From an uncultured Alphaproteobacteria bacterium (lineage in GTDB: Bacteria; Pseudomonadota; Alphaproteobacteria; HIMB59; GCA-002718135), in contig CACPNW010000006.1 in the NCBI GenBank assembly GCA_902635455.1, positions 1 through 64,000 of the forward strand: a stretch of 64,000 bases of DNA, written 5' to 3'. The notes under the pieces are model-generated. The model worked only from the letters and a program-made list of their open reading frames with translations, was not told the origin of the DNA and did not search any database. Positions 1 through 9,341 of this stretch are shown here, piece after piece. A program made the translations under genes and the position numbers. Position 1 is the stretch's first letter. Each line of letters begins with the position of its first letter.

Positions 1-955
1 TTAATGCGTTATTATAAAAATAAAAAGATGATAAATTTTCTACATTAAAATCGGATAAAATAATTTTATCATGAAAGATATCATATGTAGACAAGCTATT
101 ACTTCCATCAAAATATACTAAATAATTATCAAATAGATGAATTTTATTATTTGAATAATTTATTGAACTTTTAAAATTCATATCACTAAAATTTGATAGA
201 TTTCTTGATCTAAATAATAGATCATATTCTCCAAATGATGAATTTGGTAAAATATAGTAAATAATATTATTAAATATTTTTAATAAACCCCCAGAATATT
301 GTAATAAATTTGAACCCTCGTATACTTCAGACCAATTTAATGACCCATCATTAATAGATATTGAATTTATTGAATCCTCTAATAAGAAAATTATATCATT
401 TTCATTAATCGCTAAAGGAGTGCTTAGAATTTTCTTAAAATCAGTCTCCCAAATAATTTCACCTTGACTGTTAATTAAAATTATAATTCCTGATTTAAAA
501 CCAATTATAAATTTATCCTTATATCTAGAAAATGAAGTCGGGATAATTAGATTGTTATTTTTATTGTTGAAAAGATGAATATTATTAACCATTTTTCCAC
601 CTTCTATATCAAAGATAGAAAATTTAGCTTTTGAGTCTATGCTATAAAGAAAGTTTTCAAATTTAATAACTTTAATTGGATTTAAACCATCATATTTGTT
701 CTTAAAATTATTAATTGTGAATTTTTTTGAAAGTTTTTCATTTTTTAAAAAATCTACAGAAAATGCGTTAGAATAAAAATCTTCATATAGTTGATTATTA
801 TTTAAATCATTATCAATAATTATTTGATCAACTATTTCTCTCTTATCTTTGTTGTCCTCATCAATATATATATTTTCCTTTTCAAAATTTTTACATGATA
901 AAAGCGGAATAAATAAAAATAAAAATAATAAATTATTTATAATATTGAAATTCAT
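1..955 (-). CDS. bamB: BamB-like outer-membrane assembly lipoprotein (3' end cut by window edge)
   Basis: The frame is open from an ATG at 955 to the left edge, so the C-terminus is missing. The first 21 residues are a lipoprotein signal: a short hydrophobic stretch ending in the lipobox LLSC, followed by an acidic, Asn-rich linker. The body has repeated beta-propeller-like segments with W-x-x-D/E turns (for example GEIIWETD and GSLNWSE), as in PQQ-like BamB proteins. BamB is a periplasm-facing lipoprotein of the BAM complex, which inserts beta-barrels into the outer membrane. The start overlaps the end of the YfgM-like gene by 23 nt, which suggests translational coupling. The yfgM-bamB order is a widespread pairing and supports the call; der often follows and may lie beyond the edge. 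Confidence 0.72.
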   Translation of the reverse strand, partial: MNFNIINNLLFLFLFIPLLSCKNFEKENIYIDEDNKDKREIVDQIIIDNDLNNNQLYEDFYSNAFSVDFLKNEKLSKKFTINNFKNKYDGLNPIKVIKFENFLYSIDSKAKFSIFDIEGGKMVNNIHLFNNKNNNLIIPTSFSRYKDKFIIGFKSGIIILINSQGEIIWETDFKKILSTPLAINENDIIFLLEDSINSISINDGSLNWSEVYEGSNLLQYSGGLLKIFNNIIYYILPNSSFGEYDLLFRSRNLSNFSDMNFKSSINYSNNKIHLFDNYLVYFDGSNSLSTYDIFHDKIILSDFNVENLSSFYFYNNAL

Positions 956-1604
956 GTATTTTTTTTATTCTTTCTTTAATTGAAGATGATGTTTCTTTAG
1001 ATTGTATAATTTCATTATAGAGAGATATAGTTTTTTCATCTTGATTGGGTGCAATATTATTTATGTCCTGTTTTGCAACAGCTAATAAGTATTTTAATTC
1101 TAATTTGATACCCCTATAATTTTCTAGATCATCATTTATATTTTCAATAAATAAATTAATTTTAGAGATAAGATTTAAATTAGATGTTTCAAATAATAAA
1201 TTAATAAAATTATAAGATGCATGAGCAGAAATTGCAGATTTGTATGTTGAATTAAGTTTTTTATTATTTATTAATTCAAAATAATTTTTTTCAGCTAAAA
1301 TTAATTCATTTTCTTTTATATTAATATTTATTATTTCTAAAAAAGACAATACTGAATAAAAGTCATTATTTTTAGAAAGATTTTCCATTATACTATAAAA
1401 TTCTTTATTGGGTTCCATCTCTTTAGATTTAAAATATGTTAAGCTATTTTTATTTATATTTTGCAAATTTATATATTTGTATGCCTGGTAACCAATAAAA
1501 ATAATAAAAATTATAAATAATCCAATTAATATAGATTTAAAATTGTCTTTTATTAATTTGTTAAATAAATAAATATAATTATTTGGTGCTATTTTATTAT
1601 TCAT
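933..1604 (-). CDS. YfgM-like membrane-anchored TPR protein
   Basis: A protein of about 223 residues with one N-terminal transmembrane helix (around residues 25-45, rich in I/F/G) and a helical periplasmic part that looks like degenerate TPR repeats. I chose the ATG at 1604 because GGAAAG lies just upstream and the start then overlaps the preceding stop by only 8 nt; a longer frame opens at 1631. In E. coli YfgM is an ancillary partner of the SecYEG translocon and periplasmic chaperones, and it is encoded directly before bamB, as here. The sequence itself is poorly conserved, so the family call leans on topology, length and neighbourhood. Confidence 0.6.
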   Translation of the reverse strand: MNNKIAPNNYIYLFNKLIKDNFKSILIGLFIIFIIFIGYQAYKYINLQNINKNSLTYFKSKEMEPNKEFYSIMENLSKNNDFYSVLSFLEIININIKENELILAEKNYFELINNKKLNSTYKSAISAHASYNFINLLFETSNLNLISKINLFIENINDDLENYRGIKLELKYLLAVAKQDINNIAPNQDEKTISLYNEIIQSKETSSSIKERIKKIHEFQYYK

Positions 1605-2154
1605 TATCTTTCCATTTAATTGAACATCCAAAACTATTGTATTGTTTTCCTGGTGCTATATTATTTTTTTTAATCTCAATCATAGAATTGTAAAGTTCAC
1701 GCTCTATTTTTTTTTCTTTAGAGTTAATTACACCTGAATCTAATCTTCCTCTATACTGAAGAATTAGGTTCTTATCAAAACCAAAAATATCCGGAGTACA
1801 CACTGCTCCAAATTGCCTAGCTATATTTTGCGTTTCATCATATAAATAAGGGAATTTAAAATCAAATTTTTTTGCAAACTTAATCATATTTTCAAAAGAA
1901 TCTTCTGGGTATTGATTTTGGTCATTTGACATAATGCAAATAGTATTAATATTTAGTTTTTTTAATTCATTTGCTTCAAAACTTAACCTCTTAGCTATTG
2001 CAATAACATATGGGCAATGATTGCAAATAAATGCAATAACAGTACCATTTTTACCCTTTAAAACATCTAAAGAGTAGTTCCTTTTATCAATATTTAAAAG
2101 ATTAAAATTAGAGGCTTTCCATCCTAATTTATCATTCGGAGCATTTACAGACAT
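1597..2154 (-). CDS. Thioredoxin-fold redoxin family protein (CxxC)
   Basis: About 185 residues in the AhpC/TSA-redoxin style: an N-terminal G-W-K-A-x-x-F-x-L segment, a beta strand leading into the redox motif CNHCPY, and a conserved cis-proline region (AVCTPDIFGFD). Proteins with the CNHCPY signature are usually annotated as thioredoxin-family proteins or thiol-disulfide reductases. No signal peptide is evident, so a cytoplasmic location is likely. The ATG at 2154 is preferred over one at 2214 because the longer version would run into the divergent gene that starts at 2180. The gene heads a three-gene overlapping run with the YfgM-like gene and bamB. Its substrate is unknown. Confidence 0.7.
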   Translation of the reverse strand: MSVNAPNDKLGWKASNFNLLNIDKRNYSLDVLKGKNGTVIAFICNHCPYVIAIAKRLSFEANELKKLNINTICIMSNDQNQYPEDSFENMIKFAKKFDFKFPYLYDETQNIARQFGAVCTPDIFGFDKNLILQYRGRLDSGVINSKEKKIERELYNSMIEIKKNNIAPGKQYNSFGCSIKWKDNE

Positions 2155-2179
2155 ATCTTTTTTGTTATAATAATTTAAT

Positions 2180-2509
2180 ATGAACTTAGTAGCATCAAGA
2201 AGCAACATAAACAATTCTAAATTGTATTTTTCTAAATCAGAACTCAGTAAAATTCTTAATTGTTATTCATTAGGAGTTTCTAAAGGTAATTGGAAAGATT
2301 ATGCTATTGATTTTAATAAAAACGAAGCAACCTTTTTTATATACAAACATTCATGGGCAACTCCTTATTGTGTTTTAATAAAGTCTAAAGAAGTTAAAAA
2401 AAGGAAAATTACTTATGGATTATCATTAAGTAATGCCAAGAAGAGTAATTTTAGTGATATAGATAAATTAATTAAATATTTAAGAAGAAAACAACTCAAA
2501 ATTATTTAA
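2180..2509 (+). CDS. DUF2794 domain protein
   Basis: A 109-residue protein matching what I know of DUF2794, a small family largely confined to alphaproteobacteria. The family core is visible: F-x-x-x-E-L-x-x-I-L-x-x-Y, then G-x-W-x-D-Y-A-I-D (residues about 35-45), then a short strand with F-x-I-Y-K and P-Y-x-V-L-I-K. The gene is divergent from the thioredoxin-like gene, with 25 bp between the starts, and ends 4 bp from the end of guaA on the opposite strand. No function is established for the family that I can name. Confidence 0.75.
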   Translation: MNLVASRSNINNSKLYFSKSELSKILNCYSLGVSKGNWKDYAIDFNKNEATFFIYKHSWATPYCVLIKSKEVKKRKITYGLSLSNAKKSNFSDIDKLIKYLRRKQLKII

Positions 2510-2513
2510 ATTA

Positions 2514-4058
2514 TTACTCCCACTCAATAGTACCAGGTGGCTTTGATGTAAAGTCATATAATACTCTGTTAATGCCATCAATATTATTGATAATTCTGCT
2601 AGATATTTCACTTAAATCTTTTTTATTAAACATATAAAAATCAGCTGTCATGCCATCTACCGATGTTACAGCTCTTATAGAAACACAATATTTATATGTT
2701 CTTTGATCACCCATTACACCAACAGACTTAACAGGCAAAAGAATTGCAAATGCTTGCCAAATTTTATAGTATATATTTTTTTCCTTCAGATAAGATATAA
2801 AAACTTCATCAACGTCTTGAAGTAATTTTATTTTATGATAATTTATTTTCCCAGGAATTCGTATTGCTAAGCCAGGACCTGGAAAAGGATGTCTGTTAAG
2901 CAAGCTCTTACTAATATTTAATTTTTTTCCAAGTATTCTAACTTCATCTTTAAATAACTCTTTTAATGGCTCTATAACTTTTAAGTTCATTTTTTTAGGC
3001 AGTCCCCCAACATTATGGTGACTTTTAATTTTTGCAGTTGGCCCTCCGAAATAGGGAATACTTTCAATAATATCGGGATACAGTGTACCTTGGGCTAAAA
3101 AATTTATATTTTTTAATCTTTTTGACTCTTTTTCAAAAACCTCAATAAAAGTTTTTCCAATAATTTTTCTTTTCTTCTCTGGATCACTAACTTTTGAAAG
3201 TTTTTTAATAAAAAGCTTTGAAGCATTAATCTTGTAAAAATTTTTTTTAAATTTTTTCTTATAACTATTAGAAACTTCTTCTGATTCATTTTTTCTAAGA
3301 AGTCCGTGATCTACAAAAATGCAATATAAATTATTTCCAATAGCCTTATGTAATAAATATGCAGTTACAGTAGAATCAACACCACCTGATAAAGCACAAA
3401 TAACTTTATTATTTGATAATTTTCTTTTTAAATAATTAATTTTATTTTTTAAAAAATCATCTATTATAAATTTATTATTAATTCTACAAATTTTGAATAA
3501 AAAATTATTTATAATTTTTTTACCGTTAATTGTATGAAAAACTTCTGGATGAAATTGCAAACCGTATAATTTTTTATTGTCATTTTCTATAGACGAAATA
3601 ATGTTATTATTTGAGATTGATGTTATTTGAAAATCAACTGGTATTTTATCTACACTATCACCATGAGACATCCATACTTGATTATTTTTTTTTTTATAAC
3701 CTGTAAATAGTTTAGAATTTTTTATAATTGATATTTTTGCATGACCATATTCTCTTGTTTTTGAACGTTTAAGCTTTCCACCGTTTAAGTGGCAAATTAA
3801 TTGCAAGCCATAACATATTCCGAGTAAGGGAATATTTAAATTAAATATAAATTTGTTTATTTTTGGAGACTTTTTGTCCAATAATGAATTTGGCCCACCT
3901 GATAAAATAATACCATAAGGATTGACTGACTTTAAATACTTTAAATTTATTTTATTATAGGGACAAACTATACTAAACACTTTTAGTTCTCTTATTTTTC
4001 TTGCGATTAACTGTGTATACTGAGATCCATAATCAACAATTAAAATTTTTTGATCCAT
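2514..4058 (-). CDS. guaA: GMP synthase (glutamine-hydrolysing)
   Basis: A 514-residue GMP synthase, which converts XMP to GMP using glutamine and ATP in the cytoplasm. The N-terminal class I glutamine amidotransferase domain shows the nucleophile Cys82 in LLGICYGLQL and the His/Glu pair in QFHPEV near residue 170. The ATP pyrophosphatase domain follows with the P-loop motif SGGVDST near residue 225. The C-terminal dimerisation/XMP-binding domain ends in the family-typical K-P-P-G-T-I-E-W-E. Length is normal for the family. It lies 9 bp downstream of rlmE on the same strand, so the two are probably co-transcribed. Confidence 0.97.
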   Translation of the reverse strand: MDQKILIVDYGSQYTQLIARKIRELKVFSIVCPYNKINLKYLKSVNPYGIILSGGPNSLLDKKSPKINKFIFNLNIPLLGICYGLQLICHLNGGKLKRSKTREYGHAKISIIKNSKLFTGYKKKNNQVWMSHGDSVDKIPVDFQITSISNNNIISSIENDNKKLYGLQFHPEVFHTINGKKIINNFLFKICRINNKFIIDDFLKNKINYLKRKLSNNKVICALSGGVDSTVTAYLLHKAIGNNLYCIFVDHGLLRKNESEEVSNSYKKKFKKNFYKINASKLFIKKLSKVSDPEKKRKIIGKTFIEVFEKESKRLKNINFLAQGTLYPDIIESIPYFGGPTAKIKSHHNVGGLPKKMNLKVIEPLKELFKDEVRILGKKLNISKSLLNRHPFPGPGLAIRIPGKINYHKIKLLQDVDEVFISYLKEKNIYYKIWQAFAILLPVKSVGVMGDQRTYKYCVSIRAVTSVDGMTADFYMFNKKDLSEISSRIINNIDGINRVLYDFTSKPPGTIEWE

Positions 4059-4067
4059 ATATATACT

Positions 4068-4658
4068 CTAGATTATAAAATCTTGAGCGACAATAAATAT
4101 TTCTGAAGAATCTTTTCTAGAAGCATTAGGTTTAAAGTAGGTAACCTTTTGAAATTGAGATTTTAATTTTTCAATAATTAATTTTTCTTCTGTTCCTTTC
4201 CAAATCTTAATTACAAAATTAGTATTTTTATAGGCAATTAAATTTAACAAATCAATTATATCGTGAATATATGTAGAAATTCTAAGGTGATCGGTAGATT
4301 TATGTCCTGTTGTATTTGGGGCAATATCCGACAATATTAAATCATATTTTTTGTTCAAAGATTTATAATCAATAGTTTTAAAATCTTTTTTTATAAATTG
4401 TATATTACCATGTTTTAATTTCATTTCACTCAAATCTATTGCAGTTATTTTAGCATTAATATTACATTCTAAAATAACTTGGCACCATCCACCAGGAGAT
4501 GAACCAAATTCAATAATATTATTTGATTTTCTAATAAAATGAAATTTTTTTTCAATTTCTAATAATTTAAATGAAGCTCTTGATAAATATCCTTTATTTT
4601 GTGCTTTTATTACAAAAGGATCATTTTTTTGACGATTTAACCATTCTTTGGACTTCAT
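4068..4658 (-). CDS. rlmE: 23S rRNA (uridine-2'-O-)methyltransferase RlmE (FtsJ)
   Basis: A 196-residue Rossmann-fold SAM methyltransferase of the FtsJ/RrmJ family, which 2'-O-methylates U2552 in the A-loop of 23S rRNA. The S-R-A-x-F-K-L segment near residue 27 carries the first catalytic lysine. The SAM-binding loop is F-G-S-S-P-G-G-W, the catalytic Asp lies in ILSDIAPNTTG, and the second Lys is in F-V-I-K-I-W. The tetrad K-D-K-E therefore appears complete. The protein starts directly in the domain with no extension. It is placed immediately before guaA. Confidence 0.95.
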   Translation of the reverse strand: MKSKEWLNRQKNDPFVIKAQNKGYLSRASFKLLEIEKKFHFIRKSNNIIEFGSSPGGWCQVILECNINAKITAIDLSEMKLKHGNIQFIKKDFKTIDYKSLNKKYDLILSDIAPNTTGHKSTDHLRISTYIHDIIDLLNLIAYKNTNFVIKIWKGTEEKLIIEKLKSQFQKVTYFKPNASRKDSSEIFIVAQDFII

Positions 4659-4711
4659 TATATTGTTTTTTTAAAGAACTAATTTATATAACCTGATTAT
4701 AAAAATCATAT

Positions 4712-5938
4712 ATGAAAAGTTCAATAATTATTTCAACATTAATTTTTTTAGCTGTAATTGGTTGGATTGCATCAGGTCAGATAACTAAAGTCAATGCACA
4801 AAGCGAAAATGAAACTAAAACTTCTGAAAATCCCAACGAAGATATCAAAAATGATGGTTATAGTTCAAATAAAGCTGAAATTAAAACTTTCACATTTACA
4901 CAAATAGACCAATCGATTGAATTGCAGGGTCAAACTATTTATAATAAAAAAATTGATGTTAAATCTGAAACAACTGGAAACATAGTTAAAATTAATTTTA
5001 ACAGAGGTAATAATGTAAATAAAAATTCAGAATTAATAAAAATTTCAATGGAAAACAGAATTGAACTATTAAATAGCCGCAAAAAAGATCTTGAAAGATT
5101 AAATAAGGAATTAAAACTTAATGAAAAAAATAAAAATAATTTACTTTCTCAAAATAAGGAACTTATAAAACTTTATGAAATTGAATACGCTTCTGCAAAA
5201 CAGTTGATTGACAAGGGATTAAGTTCTAAATCTAAACTAAGCTTAGCATCATTTAATTTAGCCAATGCAAAAGCAGATCAAAAAGATATTGAAATTAAAT
5301 TTGAATCACAACTTTCAAACATTGAGTCACAAATAGCTAATGTAAAATCAGATTTAAAAAATATTGAACTTGATATTGAAAATACTAATATAACTGCGCC
5401 ATTTGATGGTATAATTTCTGAAAAAATTGTAGAAATTAGTGAATTTATAACTCCTGGAAACATACTTTTTACAATAATTGATTTGAACCCAATTAAGGTA
5501 CAAGGTTATTTATCTGAATACGATGTAAATAAAGTTCAAATAGGTACTAAAACTATAATTGAAAATAGTAATGGCGTTAAAAAAGATGGAAAAATTACAT
5601 TCATATCACCATCAGCTGAAACTAGTACAAGAACCTTTGAAATTACTATAGAAGCAGATAATTCAGATTTGTCTTTTAAAAGTGGAATAACTACAAAAAT
5701 TATAATTGAGGGTTCTGAATTAAAAGCACATAAAATACCTCCCGCTATACTAACTCTTTTAGATGATGGAACAGTAGGTGTTAAAGCTGTAGATAAAGAT
5801 AAAAAAGTTATTTTTTTCCCTACATTAACCGTGAAAGATACAGTTGATGGTATGTGGGTGACTGGTTTGCCTGATACTGTTGATTTAATTATTACTGGTC
5901 AAGAATACGTAAGTATTGGTGACAACATTTCAGACTAA
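4712..5938 (+). CDS. RND efflux periplasmic adaptor (membrane fusion protein)
   Basis: A 408-residue HlyD/AcrA-type adaptor linking an inner-membrane RND pump to an outer-membrane channel. Residues about 4-20 form an N-terminal hydrophobic anchor. A biotinyl-lipoyl half-motif follows near residue 85 (G-N-I-V-K-I), then a long Lys/Glu/Asn-rich coiled-coil hairpin (about residues 115-215), the returning lipoyl half (T-A-P-F-D-G-I-I), and beta-barrel and membrane-proximal domains. It is followed after 9 bp by the pump gene. The export substrate cannot be read from the sequence. No outer-membrane channel or local regulator gene lies nearby. Confidence 0.88.
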   Translation: MKSSIIISTLIFLAVIGWIASGQITKVNAQSENETKTSENPNEDIKNDGYSSNKAEIKTFTFTQIDQSIELQGQTIYNKKIDVKSETTGNIVKINFNRGNNVNKNSELIKISMENRIELLNSRKKDLERLNKELKLNEKNKNNLLSQNKELIKLYEIEYASAKQLIDKGLSSKSKLSLASFNLANAKADQKDIEIKFESQLSNIESQIANVKSDLKNIELDIENTNITAPFDGIISEKIVEISEFITPGNILFTIIDLNPIKVQGYLSEYDVNKVQIGTKTIIENSNGVKKDGKITFISPSAETSTRTFEITIEADNSDLSFKSGITTKIIIEGSELKAHKIPPAILTLLDDGTVGVKAVDKDKKVIFFPTLTVKDTVDGMWVTGLPDTVDLIITGQEYVSIGDNISD

Positions 5939-5947
5939 TTAATTTAA

Positions 5948-7417
5948 ATGAATATAATTGATTTTGCTTTATCTCATGCAAGAGTTTTTGTTGGTATTTT
6001 ATTTTTCATTATTATATCTGGTGCAACAACTTATATTAGTATTCCTAAAGAAGCATCTCCAGACGTAAATATACCCATAATCTATATTTCACTTCATCAA
6101 AATGGAATTTCTCCAGAAGACTCAGAAAGATTACTTGTTAAGCCTGTGGAAGATGAGGTTAAAACAGTTGAGGGCGTAAAAGAAATCAGATCAACAGCTT
6201 ATGCAGGTGGTGGAAATGTCTTACTAGAATTTGATCCAGGATTTGATGCAGATAAAGCAATGGAAGATGTTAGGGCAAAAGTTGATAGAGCTAAAGGTGA
6301 GCTGCCAAGTGAAGCTGATGAACCAACAGTTAATGAAGTTAATATAAGTACCTTTCCAATACTTTTAATTTCATTAGTTGGAGATTTACCTGATAGAACT
6401 CTTCAAGATCTTGGTGAGATCTTGCAAGAAGAAATTGAAACAATTCCGAGTGTTTTAGAAGCTAAAATTGGTGGAAAAAGAAATGAACAAGTCGAAATAC
6501 TAATAAACACAACTGCATTAGAGGGCTATGATATAAATCTTCAAAATTTAATTAGTACAGTGCGTCAAAATAATATGATGATATCAGCAGGGGGGCAGGA
6601 TACTGGCGATGGAAGCTTTAGCATTAAAGTACCAGGACTTTACGAAACCATTGAAGATGTTTTAAATACTCCAATTAAAACTTTTGGAGAATCAGTTATA
6701 ACTTTTAGAGATATAGCAAAAGTAAAGAGAACTTTTGAAGATAGACAGTCATATGCGCAAGTAAATGGAAAAAATTCAATAACTATAGAAGTATCTAAAA
6801 GAATTGGTGAAAATATAATTAAAACAATTGATAGTGTAAAAGAAATAACATCTGAAACTCTAAATGATTTTCCACCTTCAGTAAAAGTTTTCTACAGTCA
6901 AGATAGATCAAAATCTATAAAGGATATGTTAAGCAGTCTTCAGAACAATGTCATTGCAGCAATTATTCTTGTTTTAATTATTATTCTTGGAGCACTTGGG
7001 GTTAGATCAGGTTTGCTAGTAGGAATTTCTATTCCTGGTTCTTTTTTATCTGGATTATTAGTTCTTTCAGTAATGGGCTTTACTATAAATATTGTTGTAT
7101 TATTTGCCCTAATTTTATCAGTTGGTTTGCTTGTGGATGGGGCGATCGTTGTAGTTGAATATGCAGACAGAAAAATTAAAGAGGGTTCAACAGTTATAGA
7201 AGCTTATGCAAATGCTTCTAAAAAAAATGTCTCTTCCAATTATTTCTTCAACTGCTACAACCTTAGCAGCTTTTTTACCATTAATTTTCTGGCCAGGACT
7301 AGCTGGGGAATTTATGAAATATCTGCCAATAACTTTAATATGTGTTCTAACATCCTCTTTATTTATGGCACTCTTATTTGTGCCAGTACTTGGTACGGTT
7401 TTAAATTCAATTTCTAG
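5948..7417 (+). CDS. RND efflux pump, N-terminal part (frame broken at 7220-7227)
   Basis: This frame encodes the first half of a HAE1/AcrB-type proton-driven efflux pump. It has TM1 with the family opening, the porter domain (S-P-E-D-S-E-R-L-L-V-K-P), then TM2-TM4 including VGLLVDGAIVVVE with the proton-relay aspartate. Homology stops after Asn-Ala-Ser-Lys-Lys at about 7225; the remaining 60 or so residues to 7417 are out of frame and look meaningless. The correct continuation is in the +1 frame (next entry). The break falls on eight consecutive A residues at 7220-7227, so one A too many explains it. The gene may be a fresh pseudogene, a sequencing artefact, or rescued by slippage. Confidence 0.82.
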   Translation: MNIIDFALSHARVFVGILFFIIISGATTYISIPKEASPDVNIPIIYISLHQNGISPEDSERLLVKPVEDEVKTVEGVKEIRSTAYAGGGNVLLEFDPGFDADKAMEDVRAKVDRAKGELPSEADEPTVNEVNISTFPILLISLVGDLPDRTLQDLGEILQEEIETIPSVLEAKIGGKRNEQVEILINTTALEGYDINLQNLISTVRQNNMMISAGGQDTGDGSFSIKVPGLYETIEDVLNTPIKTFGESVITFRDIAKVKRTFEDRQSYAQVNGKNSITIEVSKRIGENIIKTIDSVKEITSETLNDFPPSVKVFYSQDRSKSIKDMLSSLQNNVIAAIILVLIIILGALGVRSGLLVGISIPGSFLSGLLVLSVMGFTINIVVLFALILSVGLLVDGAIVVVEYADRKIKEGSTVIEAYANASKKNVSSNYFFNCYNLSSFFTINFLARTSWGIYEISANNFNMCSNILFIYGTLICASTWYGFKFNF

Positions 7418-9341
7418 AATTTTTTTACAAATTATAATTCCTTTAATTTTTGCATTAATATTGTTTAATTTAATCTCTTTTGGTATTAAATTTATTAATA
7501 TAAGAGCATTATTTATACCTTTATTAATTTTAAAATTTTTAATCCCAATAATTGCGTATGCTTTTGTCTTTATAAAAATTATTCCAAAAATATACAAAAT
7601 AACAGAAAGAATTAATTCAAAATCATCTAAAATAAGTAACTCAGCTCTTATTTTATCATCAGAATCAAATGAATCAGTTTTGAAATTAAAAGGTTTTATA
7701 GGCTTGTATATAAAATTAATTAATAGATTGCTAAACCATCCAACAAAAGTAATTATAGCGTCATTAGTTGTTCTATTTTCAGTTATTTTTACATATACAA
7801 GACTTGGTTCAGGAGTAGAATTTTTTCCTGAGATAGAACCAGATCTTGCTAAAATTGTAGTTTATGCAAGAGGAAATCTATCTGTTGAAGAAAAAAGATC
7901 TTATGTTGAAAGAGTAGAAAATATAATTTTAGAAAAACAAAATATTAACAATGAGTTTAAAAATATTTATTCTTTAAGTGGTAATGTTACCGAACAGTCA
8001 GAGTCATCAGAAGATTTCATTGGTTCAATTAGTCTTGAATATAATGATTGGAATAAAAGAAGAAAATCTAAAGTTATATTAAATGAGATTTTAGAAGATG
8101 CTAAATCTATAAAAGGTATTAAGGTTGAAACTCGTGAAGATCAAGGGGGCCCGCCAAGAGGTAAGCCCATTAATATTAAGCTTTCAAGTTTGAATAAAGA
8201 ATTGCTAATTAAAGAATCAATAAAATTAAAAAAATTTATAGATAATTATCCTGGTTTAATGAACATTGAAGATAACTTACCAGCACCTGGTATTGAATGG
8301 GAAATAAACGTAGATAGAAAACAAGCTTCTAAATTTGGTGTAAATATTGAATCAATAGGAAATGTAATTAAATTAGCAACTAATGGTTTAAAGCTTGGTG
8401 AATATAGGCCTGATGACTCAAATAATAGTATACCACTCTACTTACGATATCCAAACGAAGGTAGAACTTTAGATGCTATTGAGAACCTTAGAATATCAAC
8501 TGAAAGTGGTCTTGTCCCTATTAGTAATTTTGTCGAAATTATTCCTAGTAATAGAACAGGTAATATTAGTAGGGTAAATTCTAAAAATTCTATTAATATT
8601 AAGGCTGATGTTGAACCTGGTATATATGGTGACTCGAAAGTTAAAGAATTAGAATTTGTTTTAGGCATAACAAAGACACCTCCTACATACAGAGGTAGGC
8701 CTATGAGCAATCTTATTAAATACGATCTCAATCCAAATGTTAAAGCAAAACTAATTGGAGAAAATGAAAATCAAAAAGAGGCGCAAAGGTTTTTGACAAA
8801 AGCTTTTGGAGTTGCGTTATTTATAATGTTAATAATTTTGCTACTTCAATTTAATAGTTTTTACAGTGGATTTTTAATACTATTTGCAGTTTTAATGTCT
8901 ACAGCGGGGGTTTTAATAGGTTTGATGATAACAGGGCAGGCTTTTGGTATTGTTATGACAGGTGTTGGAGTTATAGCCCTGGCTGGAATTGTGGTTAATA
9001 ATAATATTATACTTATTGATACTTATGATTTTTTAAAAACTAAATCTAGTAACATAAAAGAAGCTATAATTAAAACTGGAGCGCAGCGTTTAAGGCCCGT
9101 TCTATTAACAACAACAACTACAGTTTTAGGGCTTCTTCCAATGGTAACAATGACAAATGTTGATTTTGTAACCCGTGAAGTTACAAGAGGGTCACCAGAT
9201 ACACAATGGTGGGTAGGACTTTCAACAGCTATTGTTTTTGGTTTAATATTTGCAACAGTGCTTACGTTAATAGTTACTCCATCTGCTTTAATGTTAAGAG
9301 AAAACCTAAAAAATTGGTATAAAAATAAAGTTTCTAGATAA
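7206..9341 (+). CDS. RND efflux pump, C-terminal part (continuation of the split pump gene)
   Basis: This frame continues the pump from Lys-Lys-Met-Ser-Leu-Pro, the usual sequence after the TM4 helix, through TM5-TM6, a second porter domain (about residues 210-500) and TM7-TM12 with G-I-V-V-N-N-N-I-I-L-I-D and R-L-R-P-V-L-L-T-T. An ATG exists at 7206, upstream of the slip site, but it lies inside the coding sequence of the first half and is probably not a real start. Joined across the A8 run, the two pieces give one pump of about 1,130 residues, normal for the family. The gene ends tail-to-tail with pssA with an 8-nt overlap around TCTAGA. Confidence 0.82.
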   Translation: MQMLLKKMSLPIISSTATTLAAFLPLIFWPGLAGEFMKYLPITLICVLTSSLFMALLFVPVLGTVLNSISRIFLQIIIPLIFALILFNLISFGIKFINIRALFIPLLILKFLIPIIAYAFVFIKIIPKIYKITERINSKSSKISNSALILSSESNESVLKLKGFIGLYIKLINRLLNHPTKVIIASLVVLFSVIFTYTRLGSGVEFFPEIEPDLAKIVVYARGNLSVEEKRSYVERVENIILEKQNINNEFKNIYSLSGNVTEQSESSEDFIGSISLEYNDWNKRRKSKVILNEILEDAKSIKGIKVETREDQGGPPRGKPINIKLSSLNKELLIKESIKLKKFIDNYPGLMNIEDNLPAPGIEWEINVDRKQASKFGVNIESIGNVIKLATNGLKLGEYRPDDSNNSIPLYLRYPNEGRTLDAIENLRISTESGLVPISNFVEIIPSNRTGNISRVNSKNSINIKADVEPGIYGDSKVKELEFVLGITKTPPTYRGRPMSNLIKYDLNPNVKAKLIGENENQKEAQRFLTKAFGVALFIMLIILLLQFNSFYSGFLILFAVLMSTAGVLIGLMITGQAFGIVMTGVGVIALAGIVVNNNIILIDTYDFLKTKSSNIKEAIIKTGAQRLRPVLLTTTTTVLGLLPMVTMTNVDFVTREVTRGSPDTQWWVGLSTAIVFGLIFATVLTLIVTPSALMLRENLKNWYKNKVSR

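Noticed and set aside
7187-7597. Minus-strand open frame across the RND pump break
   Set aside because: It is a mirror of the pump's membrane helices with no family features; the plus-strand halves explain the region.
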